Shown here: positions 35,212 through 43,908 of the stretch, piece by piece | Layout: every line of letters begins with the position of its first letter | Numbering within the stretch: the first letter of the stretch is position 1 | From: CBDFLA01 sp965248915 | GTDB lineage: Bacteria; Pseudomonadota; Alphaproteobacteria; M2410 | Reading direction: 5' to 3' | DNA length: 64,000 nucleotides | Assembly (NCBI GenBank): GCA_965248915.1 | Contig: OZ252216.1 | Location: 1,116,001-1,180,000, forward strand | Position numbers and translations under genes: made by a program | Notes under the pieces: model-generated | What the model was told of the DNA's origin: nothing | Database searches by the model: none | Seen by the model: only the letters and a program-made list of their open reading frames with translations

Positions 35212-35871
35212 GTGAGATCGAAAGACGTCGATAAGTTCAACCACGATCCGTGGGCAGATGAGTATGATGCGGATGTGCAAGATGACTCCGATCCTATAAG
35301 AGCGGGTTATGCGGAACTCCTGGATTGGGTCGCGCAACAGTGTTCCCACAAACCAAATGCGACGATTGTTGAGCTCGGCTCTGGCACGGGAAATCTAACG
35401 GTACTGTTACCCGAGACATCCCAAGTAACTTGTGTTGATACCTCGACACGAATGTTGGAGATCGCCAAGAACAAGCTGGTGGGGCGAGAGATCAACTTCG
35501 CGCGTGATGACATTCTCTCATACGTCACAGAAAAACTCTCACCCTGCGATCTCATCGTCAGTACCTATGCGATGCATCACCTTGACGGATCGGAAAAGAA
35601 AATCGCTTTGTCCGCAATGCATGAAAGGCTCAATCCCGGTGGCCGAATTGTCATGGGCGACCTAATGTTCGAAAACCCGACTGGCAAACAGGACGTTATT
35701 CAAAAGTTGGAATCACAAGGGCACGGTCGGATCAAAGCGGATATTGAAGAAGAATACTTCTGGATATTGAGTGAGGATGTCAAAACGAACTCTGATTCGA
35801 ATGGCATCATCAGTTTTCACCGAGTGTCATTGTTATCTTGGGGTGCCCTGATTCAAAAGGAATCTGAGTAG
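35212..35871 (+). CDS. Class I SAM-dependent methyltransferase
   Basis: A 219-residue methyltransferase. Motif I VELGSGTGNLTVLLP (about 60-74) binds S-adenosylmethionine, followed by VTCVDTSTRMLEIAKNKL with the acidic ribose-binding Asp, and MHHLDGSEK at motif IV. The opening FNHDPWADEYDADVQDDSDPIRAGY resembles YrrT-like methyltransferases. The substrate is unknown. The GTG start at 35212 has GGGGAG at 35200-35205; an ATG beginning two bases earlier runs directly into TGA. The neighbours on both sides are unknown proteins, so context does not help. Confidence 0.85.
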   Translation: MRSKDVDKFNHDPWADEYDADVQDDSDPIRAGYAELLDWVAQQCSHKPNATIVELGSGTGNLTVLLPETSQVTCVDTSTRMLEIAKNKLVGREINFARDDILSYVTEKLSPCDLIVSTYAMHHLDGSEKKIALSAMHERLNPGGRIVMGDLMFENPTGKQDVIQKLESQGHGRIKADIEEEYFWILSEDVKTNSDSNGIISFHRVSLLSWGALIQKESE

Positions 35872-36024
35872 TGCATGAGCCTTTATAGTTTTTGATTGGC
35901 ATTCGGCAGGAATTATGAAGTGATAACTCAAGCGATTTACACGCAAAGCTCGGTGCGGTTATAATGCATGCAAGAGCTCAATCTCGAATTGGATTTGGCA
36001 ATGCAAACAATTAAGGGTCTCATT

Positions 36025-36387
36025 GTGAGGAAGTCGTTAGTCAAATTATTGCTGACAACCACACTGGCATGGCTAGTTCTCAGTTCGAGCCAAACGGCTT
36101 TCGCCAAGCCTCCTGTGACTGAGAAGACCTGTCGGGATGCCTATTATCACAGCATGTTCGAAAAGAAACGAGATCTGACGATCAGAAAACTTCACGTCGC
36201 CAACGACATATGTGCCTGTCTCATTCCCGAGATTAGTGGACAAAAGAGACTGGAAGACGCCTGGCGCAACATTGAATACGCACTAGGTGGCCGTCTTGAC
36301 TTGTTGGACATGAATGTTCGACAAAGCGATATGGATAAGGTCAAGGACATTTCGACCAAGTGTTCTGATGAATTGAGCAAGAGATAA
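36025..36387 (+). CDS. Hypothetical secreted protein with conserved-looking cysteines
   Basis: About 120 residues from a GTG at 36025 preceded by AAGGG at 36013-36018. The N-terminus is a classical signal peptide (LVKLLLTTTLAWLVLSSSQTAFA, cleavage after AFA). The mature part has four Cys residues (ETCRD, ICACL, TKCSD) that may form two disulfides, and is helical and charged. No family was recognised. In-frame ATGs at 36001 and 35968 would lengthen the n-region to 18 or 29 residues. Convergent with the DUF4153 gene, six bases apart. Confidence 0.68.
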   Translation: MRKSLVKLLLTTTLAWLVLSSSQTAFAKPPVTEKTCRDAYYHSMFEKKRDLTIRKLHVANDICACLIPEISGQKRLEDAWRNIEYALGGRLDLLDMNVRQSDMDKVKDISTKCSDELSKR

Positions 36388-36393
36388 GGTCGG

Positions 36394-38139
36394 TCACTCA
36401 AACCGCACGCCACCGATGATGACGCTCTTGGTGAGGGGTTCGGCTACCTCAATTTCTTCCGACGTCTGGGCTGTCTTGAGATCTTGACTGTCAAGGGAGT
36501 GATCTGCAAGTGCAAGTCGAGGACCGACGCTCCAACTTTCGTCATCGGCCTGGAGATACGTCCACAGTACCGAGCCATACAGCCAGACATATGCATCTTC
36601 TAACCCATCGTCGTTCAAATCAATGAACTGCAATTTGCAAACCTGATTTCGAGTGGTGATTTCATTTCCACAAATTTTGACTGGAGTGTCGGATTCCAAC
36701 TGGATGGCAGCTTTTAATCCTGGAGGGATTGGGCGTCCTTCAGGGCGGATGCTCAGATATGTCGCCGGGTCGTTTCGATCGACACCTGGTTTTGTGACAC
36801 TGGTCCGCCCATTGCGCCAACTCCGATAATTGTCTGCTTCTTTGAGCGCCGCCAATACTTTGCTGACCTCCGGGTCATTCGATAGTCGTTTATCGGCTTC
36901 GAGCTTTACAAGCGCTTCGCGGCCTTGGTCGCCCAATCGGAATTTCAACATCCCAAAGTCAAAGTCTCGCGGCGAAACGGCGCCGTTCTCAAGTCGTGAA
37001 AGTTGATTGTTGGTCGACCAGCCAAAGACTTCATATGGGGGCAGATGGAGTATGACAGCAATTGTCATGGTCACCGCTGCAATGGCTGGCATGAAACGAT
37101 CAATCGTCACGAGCCAGTCTCTTCCAAGCGCGAGCGCCGACAGGAGACCGACGACTGAGATGATGCCAGCAAACACAACAATGGCGCCGCCATAAAGCCG
37201 CTCTGGCGTCAATCCGTACTGATTGATCCGAAGCCACAATGCCATGGCTGCCAAGAAGGTCAAGATAGGCAGGGCCAACAAACCTGCGCGGATCACCCAA
37301 TTCTCAAATGCAGAAACCTTGGTCTTTCGCTCTCGCACCAATGCGGCACCTGCGACGCCCAAGGCAAGTGCGAAAACTAGGCTGAGAAGAATTCCCGTCG
37401 CACTCTTTGTATCCCAAAGGGGTTGGAGACCAACGAAGGGCAGCGTGACCAAGAACATGAGTGACACCAGCGCCAACACCGGCGTCAAGGTGCGGAACAA
37501 AACACCGAACAGGCGCCCGACGGCTTGGACAATTTGGGGCCGCCCACGCGCAAGCCAAACACCGGCGCCAAACATCGTTCCGCCAAATACGTAAGCAAAC
37601 CACTCAGTGTCTGTGAAAAGGTCGTCGAAGAATTCGATGTTGATCAACTTGAAAAGGGCGGCCCAAAGAAAGAGAACAAGCCATCCAGCACCAACAAACA
37701 ACAATGAGAGAAGGATGGTGAGAACGTTATCCCAGGCACTCTGTTGCCAGGATGGCATGGGCAGCATGACACGCCGATCTTGTCGTATGCTTTGAATGAA
37801 TGTCGTCGCCCCCGCGCCAACAACAATGAGAACAACAAAGATAGCGCGAGCGCTCTCAGCTTCACCAACATCACGCACAAACAGGTAGGAAAGGGAACTA
37901 AGCGAAAGCCCGACTGCGCAAGCGATCAATACATCTTTGACCAATCGACGTGCTTCGACGACGAACATCGCGACAATCGGCGCGACCCAAATGAATGCGA
38001 GCAGCGCCATATAAATTGAGGGCTCAACGTTGTCGAGATACTCATAGACAATATAGAGACCGAGCCCCAACACCGTTCCAAATAGGATGGGGGACATGTC
38101 CTCAAGCAGATGACGTCGATTGCTGGTGCTATTCTCCAT
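36394..38139 (-). CDS. DUF4153 domain-containing membrane protein
   Basis: A 581-residue integral membrane protein. About a dozen hydrophobic helices fill residues 18-415 (LFGTVLGLGLYIVYEYL, ILLSLLFVGAGWLVLFLWAALF, LALVSLMFLVTLPFVGL and others), with FKLINIEFFDDLFTDTEWFAYV as the typical DUF4153 loop. The last 160 residues are soluble and include DLNDDGLEDAYVWLYG, an EF-hand-like calcium-loop or FG-GAP-type sequence. Function unknown for the family. No operon partner is evident. Confidence 0.83.
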   Translation of the reverse strand: MENSTSNRRHLLEDMSPILFGTVLGLGLYIVYEYLDNVEPSIYMALLAFIWVAPIVAMFVVEARRLVKDVLIACAVGLSLSSLSYLFVRDVGEAESARAIFVVLIVVGAGATTFIQSIRQDRRVMLPMPSWQQSAWDNVLTILLSLLFVGAGWLVLFLWAALFKLINIEFFDDLFTDTEWFAYVFGGTMFGAGVWLARGRPQIVQAVGRLFGVLFRTLTPVLALVSLMFLVTLPFVGLQPLWDTKSATGILLSLVFALALGVAGAALVRERKTKVSAFENWVIRAGLLALPILTFLAAMALWLRINQYGLTPERLYGGAIVVFAGIISVVGLLSALALGRDWLVTIDRFMPAIAAVTMTIAVILHLPPYEVFGWSTNNQLSRLENGAVSPRDFDFGMLKFRLGDQGREALVKLEADKRLSNDPEVSKVLAALKEADNYRSWRNGRTSVTKPGVDRNDPATYLSIRPEGRPIPPGLKAAIQLESDTPVKICGNEITTRNQVCKLQFIDLNDDGLEDAYVWLYGSVLWTYLQADDESWSVGPRLALADHSLDSQDLKTAQTSEEIEVAEPLTKSVIIGGVRFE

Positions 38140-38318
38140 GTGATACTTTCCTTCGTTTTCAGCTTGATCCTAACACACACGGGGGAGTGGAGCACAGTTC
38201 ATCTTTCCTATCATAGCGACAGGGATGCAGCGGCAATGTGGCCGGAATGGGTGGGGCTGATGAGAGGACTAATGAATTGGAGAGGGCGCGACAGGGTATC
38301 ATAGGATGGTCGCATAAC

Positions 38319-39005
38319 TCATTGGGCGGCGGCTTCCTTTAGTTCACGTTCCATGCCATCAAAATCACAGACGGCGTCGAATTTTTTGATTTCGGCCGCC
38401 TCAGATTCATCGAAGGTCAAATTCCATTTTCGCTTGGTGAGAACACCGGCCAGAATAAAAGCGCATTGAGCATCAGGGTGAGGGGGGAGGAAGTGGGTCA
38501 CGTCCTTACTCCCTTTTTCTTTTGCGGACGAGAGCCTGACCGCGATGAGGTTATCTAGATCATTCGCGAACTCGGCCTTCTTGGTCTTCTTCCAAGACCA
38601 GGCGCCCGAGAGATGCGCCTCCTTCAGAGAAACAATGTGGTCAATTACAAGGTCATCCGGATCTGAAATTTCAACAAGATTTCGATCATTCGTATAGAGA
38701 TCATACCAACGTCCGGATAAGAGAACGCACTCAGCACTAGTCACAAAGGTAACTGGCTCAACGCTCTCTTCAATGAGCACGAGATCGCGCGTGTTTAGGC
38801 ATTCTCCGGTTTCTTGTGCCCATTCATCTAAATAGTCGTCTTTCACGAAAGGGACTGATGTCACGCCTGGGCCAATGAGTAAGCCGTCTTCGGATTGCGG
38901 CACTTTCGACGCACGATCAAGAAAGGGGATCGATTGACAGCCTGTCACCGTTATGACCGCCAAAGCCGCGAAAACTCCCCGGACGCAACCATTTACTCTC
39001 AACAT
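38319..39005 (-). CDS. Lipoprotein with HNH-family (DUF1524/GmrSD C-terminal-like) nuclease domain
   Basis: A 228-residue protein. FAALAVITVTGC gives a lipoprotein signal with Cys23 as anchor. The C-terminal half holds VIDHIVSLKEAHLSGAW (the DH of an HNH/beta-beta-alpha-metal site near residue 121) and FANDLDNLIAVRLSSAKEKGSKD, matching secreted HNH proteins of the DUF1524 group (normally with Asn before xxKGD). In this copy that Asn position reads Ala or Ser, so activity is not assured. Cysteines at 69, 93, 182 and 213 (approximate) may form disulfides. If active it would degrade nucleic acid in the periplasm or at the cell surface. Confidence 0.75.
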   Translation of the reverse strand: MLRVNGCVRGVFAALAVITVTGCQSIPFLDRASKVPQSEDGLLIGPGVTSVPFVKDDYLDEWAQETGECLNTRDLVLIEESVEPVTFVTSAECVLLSGRWYDLYTNDRNLVEISDPDDLVIDHIVSLKEAHLSGAWSWKKTKKAEFANDLDNLIAVRLSSAKEKGSKDVTHFLPPHPDAQCAFILAGVLTKRKWNLTFDESEAAEIKKFDAVCDFDGMERELKEAAAQ

Positions 39006-39266
39006 GGGTCAAGACTCATCGACAATTGATGCGATACAATTGCCACTCTACCACATTCAGGTGAGAATTGTAGGGTGGCTAGCAACCTTGGTAACTTCCG
39101 GCATGCTGTCACATTGGCATTGTTGGAGTGGGACTCTGCCATCATCCAGGCCATAGATCCTGTCGTGATCGTGCAACATGATCCCAAGGATGATGGGCGC
39201 CTCCCAACCTTTCCTAGTGAAACAGAATAAGGGTTTTTGCAGTACGGTTTGAAAAGAACGGTGTTC

Positions 39267-39356
39267 TGGCGGATGGGGTGGGATTCGAACCCACGAAACG
39301 CTCTCACGCTTGCTGGTTTTCAAGACCAGTGCCTTCAACCACTCGGCCACCCATCC
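39267..39356 (-). tRNA. tRNA-Ser (anticodon UGA), CCA encoded
   Basis: Read on the minus strand, the gene begins GGATGGGTGGCCGAGTGG and ends with CCCATCC, discriminator G and an encoded CCA at 39267-39269. The 7-bp acceptor stem is perfect. The anticodon stem CTGGT/ACCAG encloses loop CTTGAAA with anticodon TGA at 39320-39322. A long variable arm (CAAGCGTGAGAGCGTTTCG) marks a class II tRNA. The T-arm is GTGGGTTCGAATCCCAC. All features agree with serine. Confidence 0.96.
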
Positions 39357-39442
39357 TTTTTGTTCGCGCTTGAAAGGCGCCTGTGCCTGCACCTAGCAAA
39401 TAGAAGCCAACTAGAAAAGAGGCAATTTGGGTTGGATCAGGC

Positions 39443-40063
39443 TCAACCTTCGACTTCGAGCACCTTTTTAAAGTCCACAATCCCCAAAACCTGTCGTGCG
39501 AACTTGATAAAGGCTTCCCGGTCGTCCTTTGGATAGACCACCCGGTCCTCGACCACCAGCATGGCAAGACCGTGCACGGTGGACCATGCGATGAGCACCG
39601 CGCGGTCCAACCGATCATCGGGAAGATCCGGGTCAAGCCCCAGGTAATCCCCGAGCGTCCGGCGAAGTTTCATATAATTGTCAACGGCCGCTTGAACGTG
39701 TTCGCGCTCGTGGTAGTGCAACAGTTCGCGACCGAACATGAGATGAAACTGCTGGGGATGATCATGCGCAAACAGAACATAAGCGAGGCCAGTTCGGCGA
39801 AGTCGCTCGAGTTTGTCCGTTTCATCACCGATGAAAGCGAGGGAGGAACGAAGAAGTTCAACATGTCCTTGGGTTGCGACAGCGCCAAGCAAGGCCTGAT
39901 GATCTTTAAAATGGTGATAGGGGGCTGCTTGGCTGACGCCGGCTTTGCGGGCAACGCCGCGAAGGCTCAGAGCTGCAACACCGTCTTCTTCTAAGATGTC
40001 ATTAGCCGCTCGAACCAACATGTTCGGCAGGTCGCCATGATGATATCGTCCCTGTCTAGCCAC
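39443..40063 (-). CDS. TetR/AcrR family transcriptional regulator
   Basis: About 206 residues. The N-terminal HTH reads RYHHGDLPNMLVRAANDILEEDG and LRGVARKAGVSQAAPYHHFKDHQALLGAVA, a TetR DNA-binding domain of the kind with a TetR C-terminal domain 33-like part. The start is best placed at GTG 40063, with GAGG six bases upstream; longer frames reach 40138. It is a clear paralogue of the protein at 40270-40950, sharing the same HTH and tail. The ligand is unknown. A short dyad TTCGCC-A-GGCGAA at 40190-40202 lies upstream. Confidence 0.88.
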   Translation of the reverse strand: MARQGRYHHGDLPNMLVRAANDILEEDGVAALSLRGVARKAGVSQAAPYHHFKDHQALLGAVATQGHVELLRSSLAFIGDETDKLERLRRTGLAYVLFAHDHPQQFHLMFGRELLHYHEREHVQAAVDNYMKLRRTLGDYLGLDPDLPDDRLDRAVLIAWSTVHGLAMLVVEDRVVYPKDDREAFIKFARQVLGIVDFKKVLEVEG

Positions 40064-40189
40064 TGTCACCCTCACTGCAAGATTGCGTAACTTTTGGTCT
40101 GGGCGAGTAGAGCGAGGCCTGCAGGGCTGGTGGCCCACGTAAAGCGCATCGTATGTGTTGTCTGCCCTGATCTGGTAAGTGTTAATTGG

Positions 40190-40202
40190 TTCGCCAGGCG
40201 AA
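40190..40202. promoter_or_regulatory. Short dyad TTCGCCAGGCGAA between the TetR genes
   Basis: A perfect inverted repeat of six bases around one base lies 127 bases upstream of the first TetR gene's start. It may be an operator of one of the paralogous regulators, but it is short enough to be chance. Confidence 0.25.
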
Positions 40203-40269
40203 TTCCACCACTTTTCAGGACCTTATATAGTAGGTGTTAAGATGCTAGGCGAGACACATTGTTACGTGA

Positions 40270-40950
40270 TCAAGACTTGAGTGACTTGGCAACGTCACCA
40301 ATGGCAAACTGTCCGCCCTCCAAGGGAACCGCAGTAATGCCCTGAATCACACGGTCGATATCCAAAAGATTGACCGTCTCGGCCACAAAATGAACCAGTT
40401 GCTCGCGATCTTCGCGCGGGTGCCCCACACGACCATCGACAAGCAGTGTGGCAAGACCGTGGGCCATCGACCAGGCGCCAAGAGCAGCCCGCCGCATGCG
40501 CTGGTCGTCCAAATCAACCTCAATGCTTAGATGAGACGCGACGCTTTTGTAAAGCAGTCTGTAATTGCGCAAAATCATCGTGTCCAAACTTGAGGTATGA
40601 AACTCCACAACTTCTTGGCTGTACATCAGCCGGAACATATGGGGGTTGTCGTAGGCATACATGACAAAGGCAACCGCCATCCGTCGCACGCTATCAATCC
40701 CACTTTCGCCTGCATCAATGGCCGTCTGTAGGGCAATGCCAAGTTCGTGGTGCGCCTGCTCAACGACCGCACCGAGCAGAGCCTGACGATCCCGGAAGTG
40801 GTGATATGGCGCTGCTTGGCTGACGCCAGCTTTTCGCGCCACACCACGAAGGCTCAGGGCATCAATGCCGTCAGAAGCGAGCAACTCCATCGCGGCTTGC
40901 AGGAGAGTGTTGGGGAGGTCCCCATGGTGATAGCGTCCATTCTCCGTCAT
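40270..40950 (-). CDS. TetR/AcrR family transcriptional regulator (paralogue of preceding)
   Basis: A 226-residue TetR protein beginning MTENGRYHHGDLPNTLLQAA, with HTH LSLRGVARKAGVSQAAPYHHFRDRQALLGAV nearly identical to the neighbour's. The C-terminal ligand domain also aligns (MYAYDNPHMFRLMYSQEVVEFH here against VLFAHDHPQQFHLMFGRELLHYH), so the pair arose by tandem duplication. Each keeps an intact HTH. Both lie on the minus strand about 200 bases apart, and no transporter or enzyme operon is directly linked. The ligand and targets are unknown. Confidence 0.88.
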   Translation of the reverse strand: MTENGRYHHGDLPNTLLQAAMELLASDGIDALSLRGVARKAGVSQAAPYHHFRDRQALLGAVVEQAHHELGIALQTAIDAGESGIDSVRRMAVAFVMYAYDNPHMFRLMYSQEVVEFHTSSLDTMILRNYRLLYKSVASHLSIEVDLDDQRMRRAALGAWSMAHGLATLLVDGRVGHPREDREQLVHFVAETVNLLDIDRVIQGITAVPLEGGQFAIGDVAKSLKS

Positions 40951-41132
40951 AAGCCCTTGATCCTCGCCGGTTTTCTGCGCTTGATTCTCAGTATGATCAG
41001 GATTGTTACATTTCTGTCAATAAACTTGTGGGTATTTGGAAGGTCAGGGGCGTCGGCCATGGTTGCCGAGCTGGAATCGAGTAGTTAGACTCGCAATATT
41101 CATGAATCGCATACGTGATTTCCGAGGAGTAG

Positions 41133-42059
41133 ATGTTGAGTAGAAGCGTGTCGCCCCGTGTCGGGCATCTGTCTGTTTTCGCTATCTTTTTGGCCTTTGC
41201 CTTGGCAGCGTGTGAAACGACACCACCGCCTCCAAGCCAGTCCAAAGGTGCCTACAAAGTAGGGACACCTTATCGCGTGAGTGGCACTTGGTACTATCCG
41301 CGGGAACAGCCTGACTATGATGAGACAGGATTTGCGTCCTGGTATGGCAGCGATTTCCACGGAAAGCAGACTGCCAACGGCGAAATCTACAATCAAAATT
41401 CCATGAGTGCGGCGCACACAACCTTACCGATGCCTGTAAAGGTTCGCGTTACCAATCTAAAGAATGGTCGGCAGGTGGTCTTGCGTGTGAATGATCGCGG
41501 TCCCTTCGTTAAGGGACGCATTATTGATGTGTCGTCCCACGCGGCTGATCTCTTGGGCTTCAAACAGGCCGGTACGGCCATGGTGCGGGTTGAGTATTTG
41601 GGGCGCGCCGACCCAGAGAGTTTTGTCTCTGCCAAACCTGTAACCGAAGCCGCTGCAAGAACTGTATCTGCATCAGCGCCCATTAGCGGTGTTGAAGCAG
41701 GCGACTTGGCACCACCACCAGGAGCAACAGTTGCCACGGCTGATGAGACGACAAAGCCGAACCCAGTTATGCAGTCGGTCTCTAACGAGCCAGAAGTGCA
41801 AATTGTAAGAGTGCCGGAAAACCCAGAAATTTTCATTCAGGCCGGCGCTTTCCAAAATCGAAACAACGCTGTGCAGGTTAAACAACAGCTCGTCAGCCTG
41901 GGCATGGGAACGCTTGCACACATCACCACCGCGCGCGTCCGCGGAAATGAGTTCTTTCGCGTCCGGATTGGGCCTATGGCGTCAGTCGAGGCAGCGGACA
42001 AGATTTTGAACAAGGTGCTTGATACGGGCCACAAAGGTGCCCGAATTGTCGTTGACTAA
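41133..42059 (+). CDS. rlpA: Septal ring lytic transglycosylase RlpA family lipoprotein with SPOR domain
   Basis: A 308-residue lipoprotein: signal with FLAFALAAC (Cys27), a double-psi beta-barrel (about 70-165) with GFASWYGSDFHGKQTANGE, LRVNDRGPF and GRIIDVSSHAADLLGF including the catalytic Asp, a Thr/Pro/Ala-rich linker, and a C-terminal SPOR domain (about 230-305, IFIQAGAFQNRNNA). RlpA cleaves naked glycan strands at the septum, where SPOR binds denuded peptidoglycan. GAGGAG at 41124-41129 supports the ATG. It heads a plus-strand run of cell-envelope and replication genes, with dacA next. Confidence 0.93.
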   Translation: MLSRSVSPRVGHLSVFAIFLAFALAACETTPPPPSQSKGAYKVGTPYRVSGTWYYPREQPDYDETGFASWYGSDFHGKQTANGEIYNQNSMSAAHTTLPMPVKVRVTNLKNGRQVVLRVNDRGPFVKGRIIDVSSHAADLLGFKQAGTAMVRVEYLGRADPESFVSAKPVTEAAARTVSASAPISGVEAGDLAPPPGATVATADETTKPNPVMQSVSNEPEVQIVRVPENPEIFIQAGAFQNRNNAVQVKQQLVSLGMGTLAHITTARVRGNEFFRVRIGPMASVEAADKILNKVLDTGHKGARIVVD

Positions 42060-42103
42060 GTTGGTCGACCTTCAATGAGCAATTGAGAGAAAGATTAGAG
42101 ACG

Positions 42104-43246
42104 ATGATGAAATTTCTAATGTCACTTGGACTTGGGTTGATCTTCACGGTCGCAAGTATCAGTGCGCAAGCGGATGTGATTGATACACCGGCGGACTTCG
42201 TCGTGATCATGGACGCCGAAACCGGTGATGTCGTGTATGAGAAGAACGGTTACGAAAGCATGGCACCTGCCTCGATGAGCAAGCTCATGACCATCGCGAT
42301 CGTATTTGATGCGATCAAACAGGGCGTCTACACGATGGACGATAAGTTCTACGTGAGTAGAAAGGCCTGGAAGATGGAAGGATCCAAAATGTGGGTCCTC
42401 GTCGATACGGATGTTCGCATTGAAGACTTGCTACGCGGTGTCATCGTCCAATCGGGCAACGACGCATGTATCGTCTTGGCCGAGGGTGTTGCAGGCACCG
42501 AAGAGGCCTTTGCGGAACGTATGACAGAGTTTGGCAAAAAAATTGGCCTCAGGAATTCGACGTTCAAAAATTCGACAGGCTGGCCGCATCCTGAACACCG
42601 CACAACAGCCTATGACCTATCAGTGCTTTCGAGATATTTGATCAATGAGTTTCCGGAACATTATGCGATTTTTGCGGAAACAGAATTCACATGGAACGAC
42701 ATCAAGCAAGAGAATAGAAATCCACTCTTGTTCTTGGACCTTGGGGCAGATGGTTTGAAAACCGGCCACACAGAGGAGTCTGGATATGGTTTGACCGCTT
42801 CTGCTGTTCGAGATGGGCGGCGAATGATTATTTCCTTCAATGGTTTGGATTCGAAACGTCAACGATCGAGCGAAGCGAGGCGGTTGATCGATGCATCCTT
42901 CCGCGAATTCAAATCATATGACTTATTGGCGTCGGGTGAAGAGGTTGTGCAAGCCAAAACCTGGAACGGCACACTGAGCCGCGTTCCTCTTGTCGTGAAT
43001 GATGACGTTCGCGTCGTCATGCACAGAAGCGCGCGCAGTGATATGCAAGTGAAAGTGAAATATCAATCACCACTCCAAGCACCAATTGCAGCTGGTCAAG
43101 AGGTCGGGTCACTAGTTGTATCCGCACCGGGTATCGAAGATCGATCCGTGCCGCTTTATGCTGGCAAGGATGTAGGTCAAGTCGGCTTTGTAGGGCATAT
43201 GATGACGGCAGTTGGGCATCTGTTGTATGGTCCACCTGCACAATAA
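42104..43246 (+). CDS. dacA: D-alanyl-D-alanine carboxypeptidase (PBP5/6 family, S11)
   Basis: About 380 residues with a signal peptide ending ISAQA. The penicillin-binding motifs are all present: SxxK as SMSKLMT (about 57), SxN as QSGND, and KTG as LKTGHT. A C-terminal beta-rich PBP5 domain follows (about 275-370). The enzyme trims the terminal D-Ala from peptidoglycan pentapeptides in the periplasm. Length and order match DacA/DacC. A TTG at 42083 also opens the frame, but ATG 42104 (or 42107) gives a normal signal peptide. It lies between rlpA and tmk, the usual alphaproteobacterial order. Confidence 0.93.
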   Translation: MMKFLMSLGLGLIFTVASISAQADVIDTPADFVVIMDAETGDVVYEKNGYESMAPASMSKLMTIAIVFDAIKQGVYTMDDKFYVSRKAWKMEGSKMWVLVDTDVRIEDLLRGVIVQSGNDACIVLAEGVAGTEEAFAERMTEFGKKIGLRNSTFKNSTGWPHPEHRTTAYDLSVLSRYLINEFPEHYAIFAETEFTWNDIKQENRNPLLFLDLGADGLKTGHTEESGYGLTASAVRDGRRMIISFNGLDSKRQRSSEARRLIDASFREFKSYDLLASGEEVVQAKTWNGTLSRVPLVVNDDVRVVMHRSARSDMQVKVKYQSPLQAPIAAGQEVGSLVVSAPGIEDRSVPLYAGKDVGQVGFVGHMMTAVGHLLYGPPAQ

Positions 43247-43275
43247 GTGTAGATCCAACCGAAAAGAGAGGCCTT

Positions 43276-43908
43276 GTGCCGCGAGCGCAATTCATCACGT
43301 TTGAGGGCGGCGAAGGGGCTGGAAAGTCAACCCAGGCCGACAAACTCCGCGCCCGGTTGGAAGACAAAGGCGTCGATGTCCTTGTGACCCGTGAACCAGG
43401 CGGCGCACCCTCCGCGGAAGAAATTCGGGCACTATTGGTGACCGGCGAACCAGACAGATGGACCCCACTGACTGAGGCATTGTTGCACACAGCCGCGAGA
43501 CAAGAGCATCTTGAGAACACTGTGCGACCTGCGCTCGCTTCTGGGCGATGGGTGCTGTGTGACCGCTTTTACGACTCGACCATGGCCTATCAAGGGTATG
43601 CCCAAGGCTTGGGCAAAGGCCTTGTCGAGCAGCTCAATGCGCTGGTAGTGAGGGATACAGTTCCAGATCTCACCCTGGTTTTCGATCTACCGGTCGAGCA
43701 AGGCTTGTCACGCGCCCAAATTCGAGAGGGCAATGAGGATCGATATGAGCGAATGGGGCAATCCTTTCACGAAGCCTTGAGATCTGCTTTTCTCGACATC
43801 GCGCGCGAAAACGCCAGTCGATGTGAGTTGTTGGACGCGTCTCAGTCCATCGACCAAATCGCGGGCCGGGTATGGAAAATTGTGGAAGCGCGCTACTTTG
43901 ATGCGTGA
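43276..43908 (+). CDS. tmk: Thymidylate kinase
   Basis: A 210-residue kinase with P-loop EGGEGAGKSTQ near residue 11, the DRxY element in LCDRFYDSTMAYQGYAQGLG, and LTREPGG with the conserved Arg. It phosphorylates dTMP to dTDP. The start is GTG at 43276, preceded by an AAAAGAGAGG stretch. Its stop overlaps the GTG of holB (GTGA), so translation is coupled. Presence of LID-region arginines could not be judged closely, but the family is certain. Confidence 0.95.
   Translation: MPRAQFITFEGGEGAGKSTQADKLRARLEDKGVDVLVTREPGGAPSAEEIRALLVTGEPDRWTPLTEALLHTAARQEHLENTVRPALASGRWVLCDRFYDSTMAYQGYAQGLGKGLVEQLNALVVRDTVPDLTLVFDLPVEQGLSRAQIREGNEDRYERMGQSFHEALRSAFLDIARENASRCELLDASQSIDQIAGRVWKIVEARYFDA

Noticed and set aside
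39006..39442. tRNA-Ser as integration site of a mobile element
   Set aside because: No integrase, direct repeat of the tRNA end or composition shift was found beside it.
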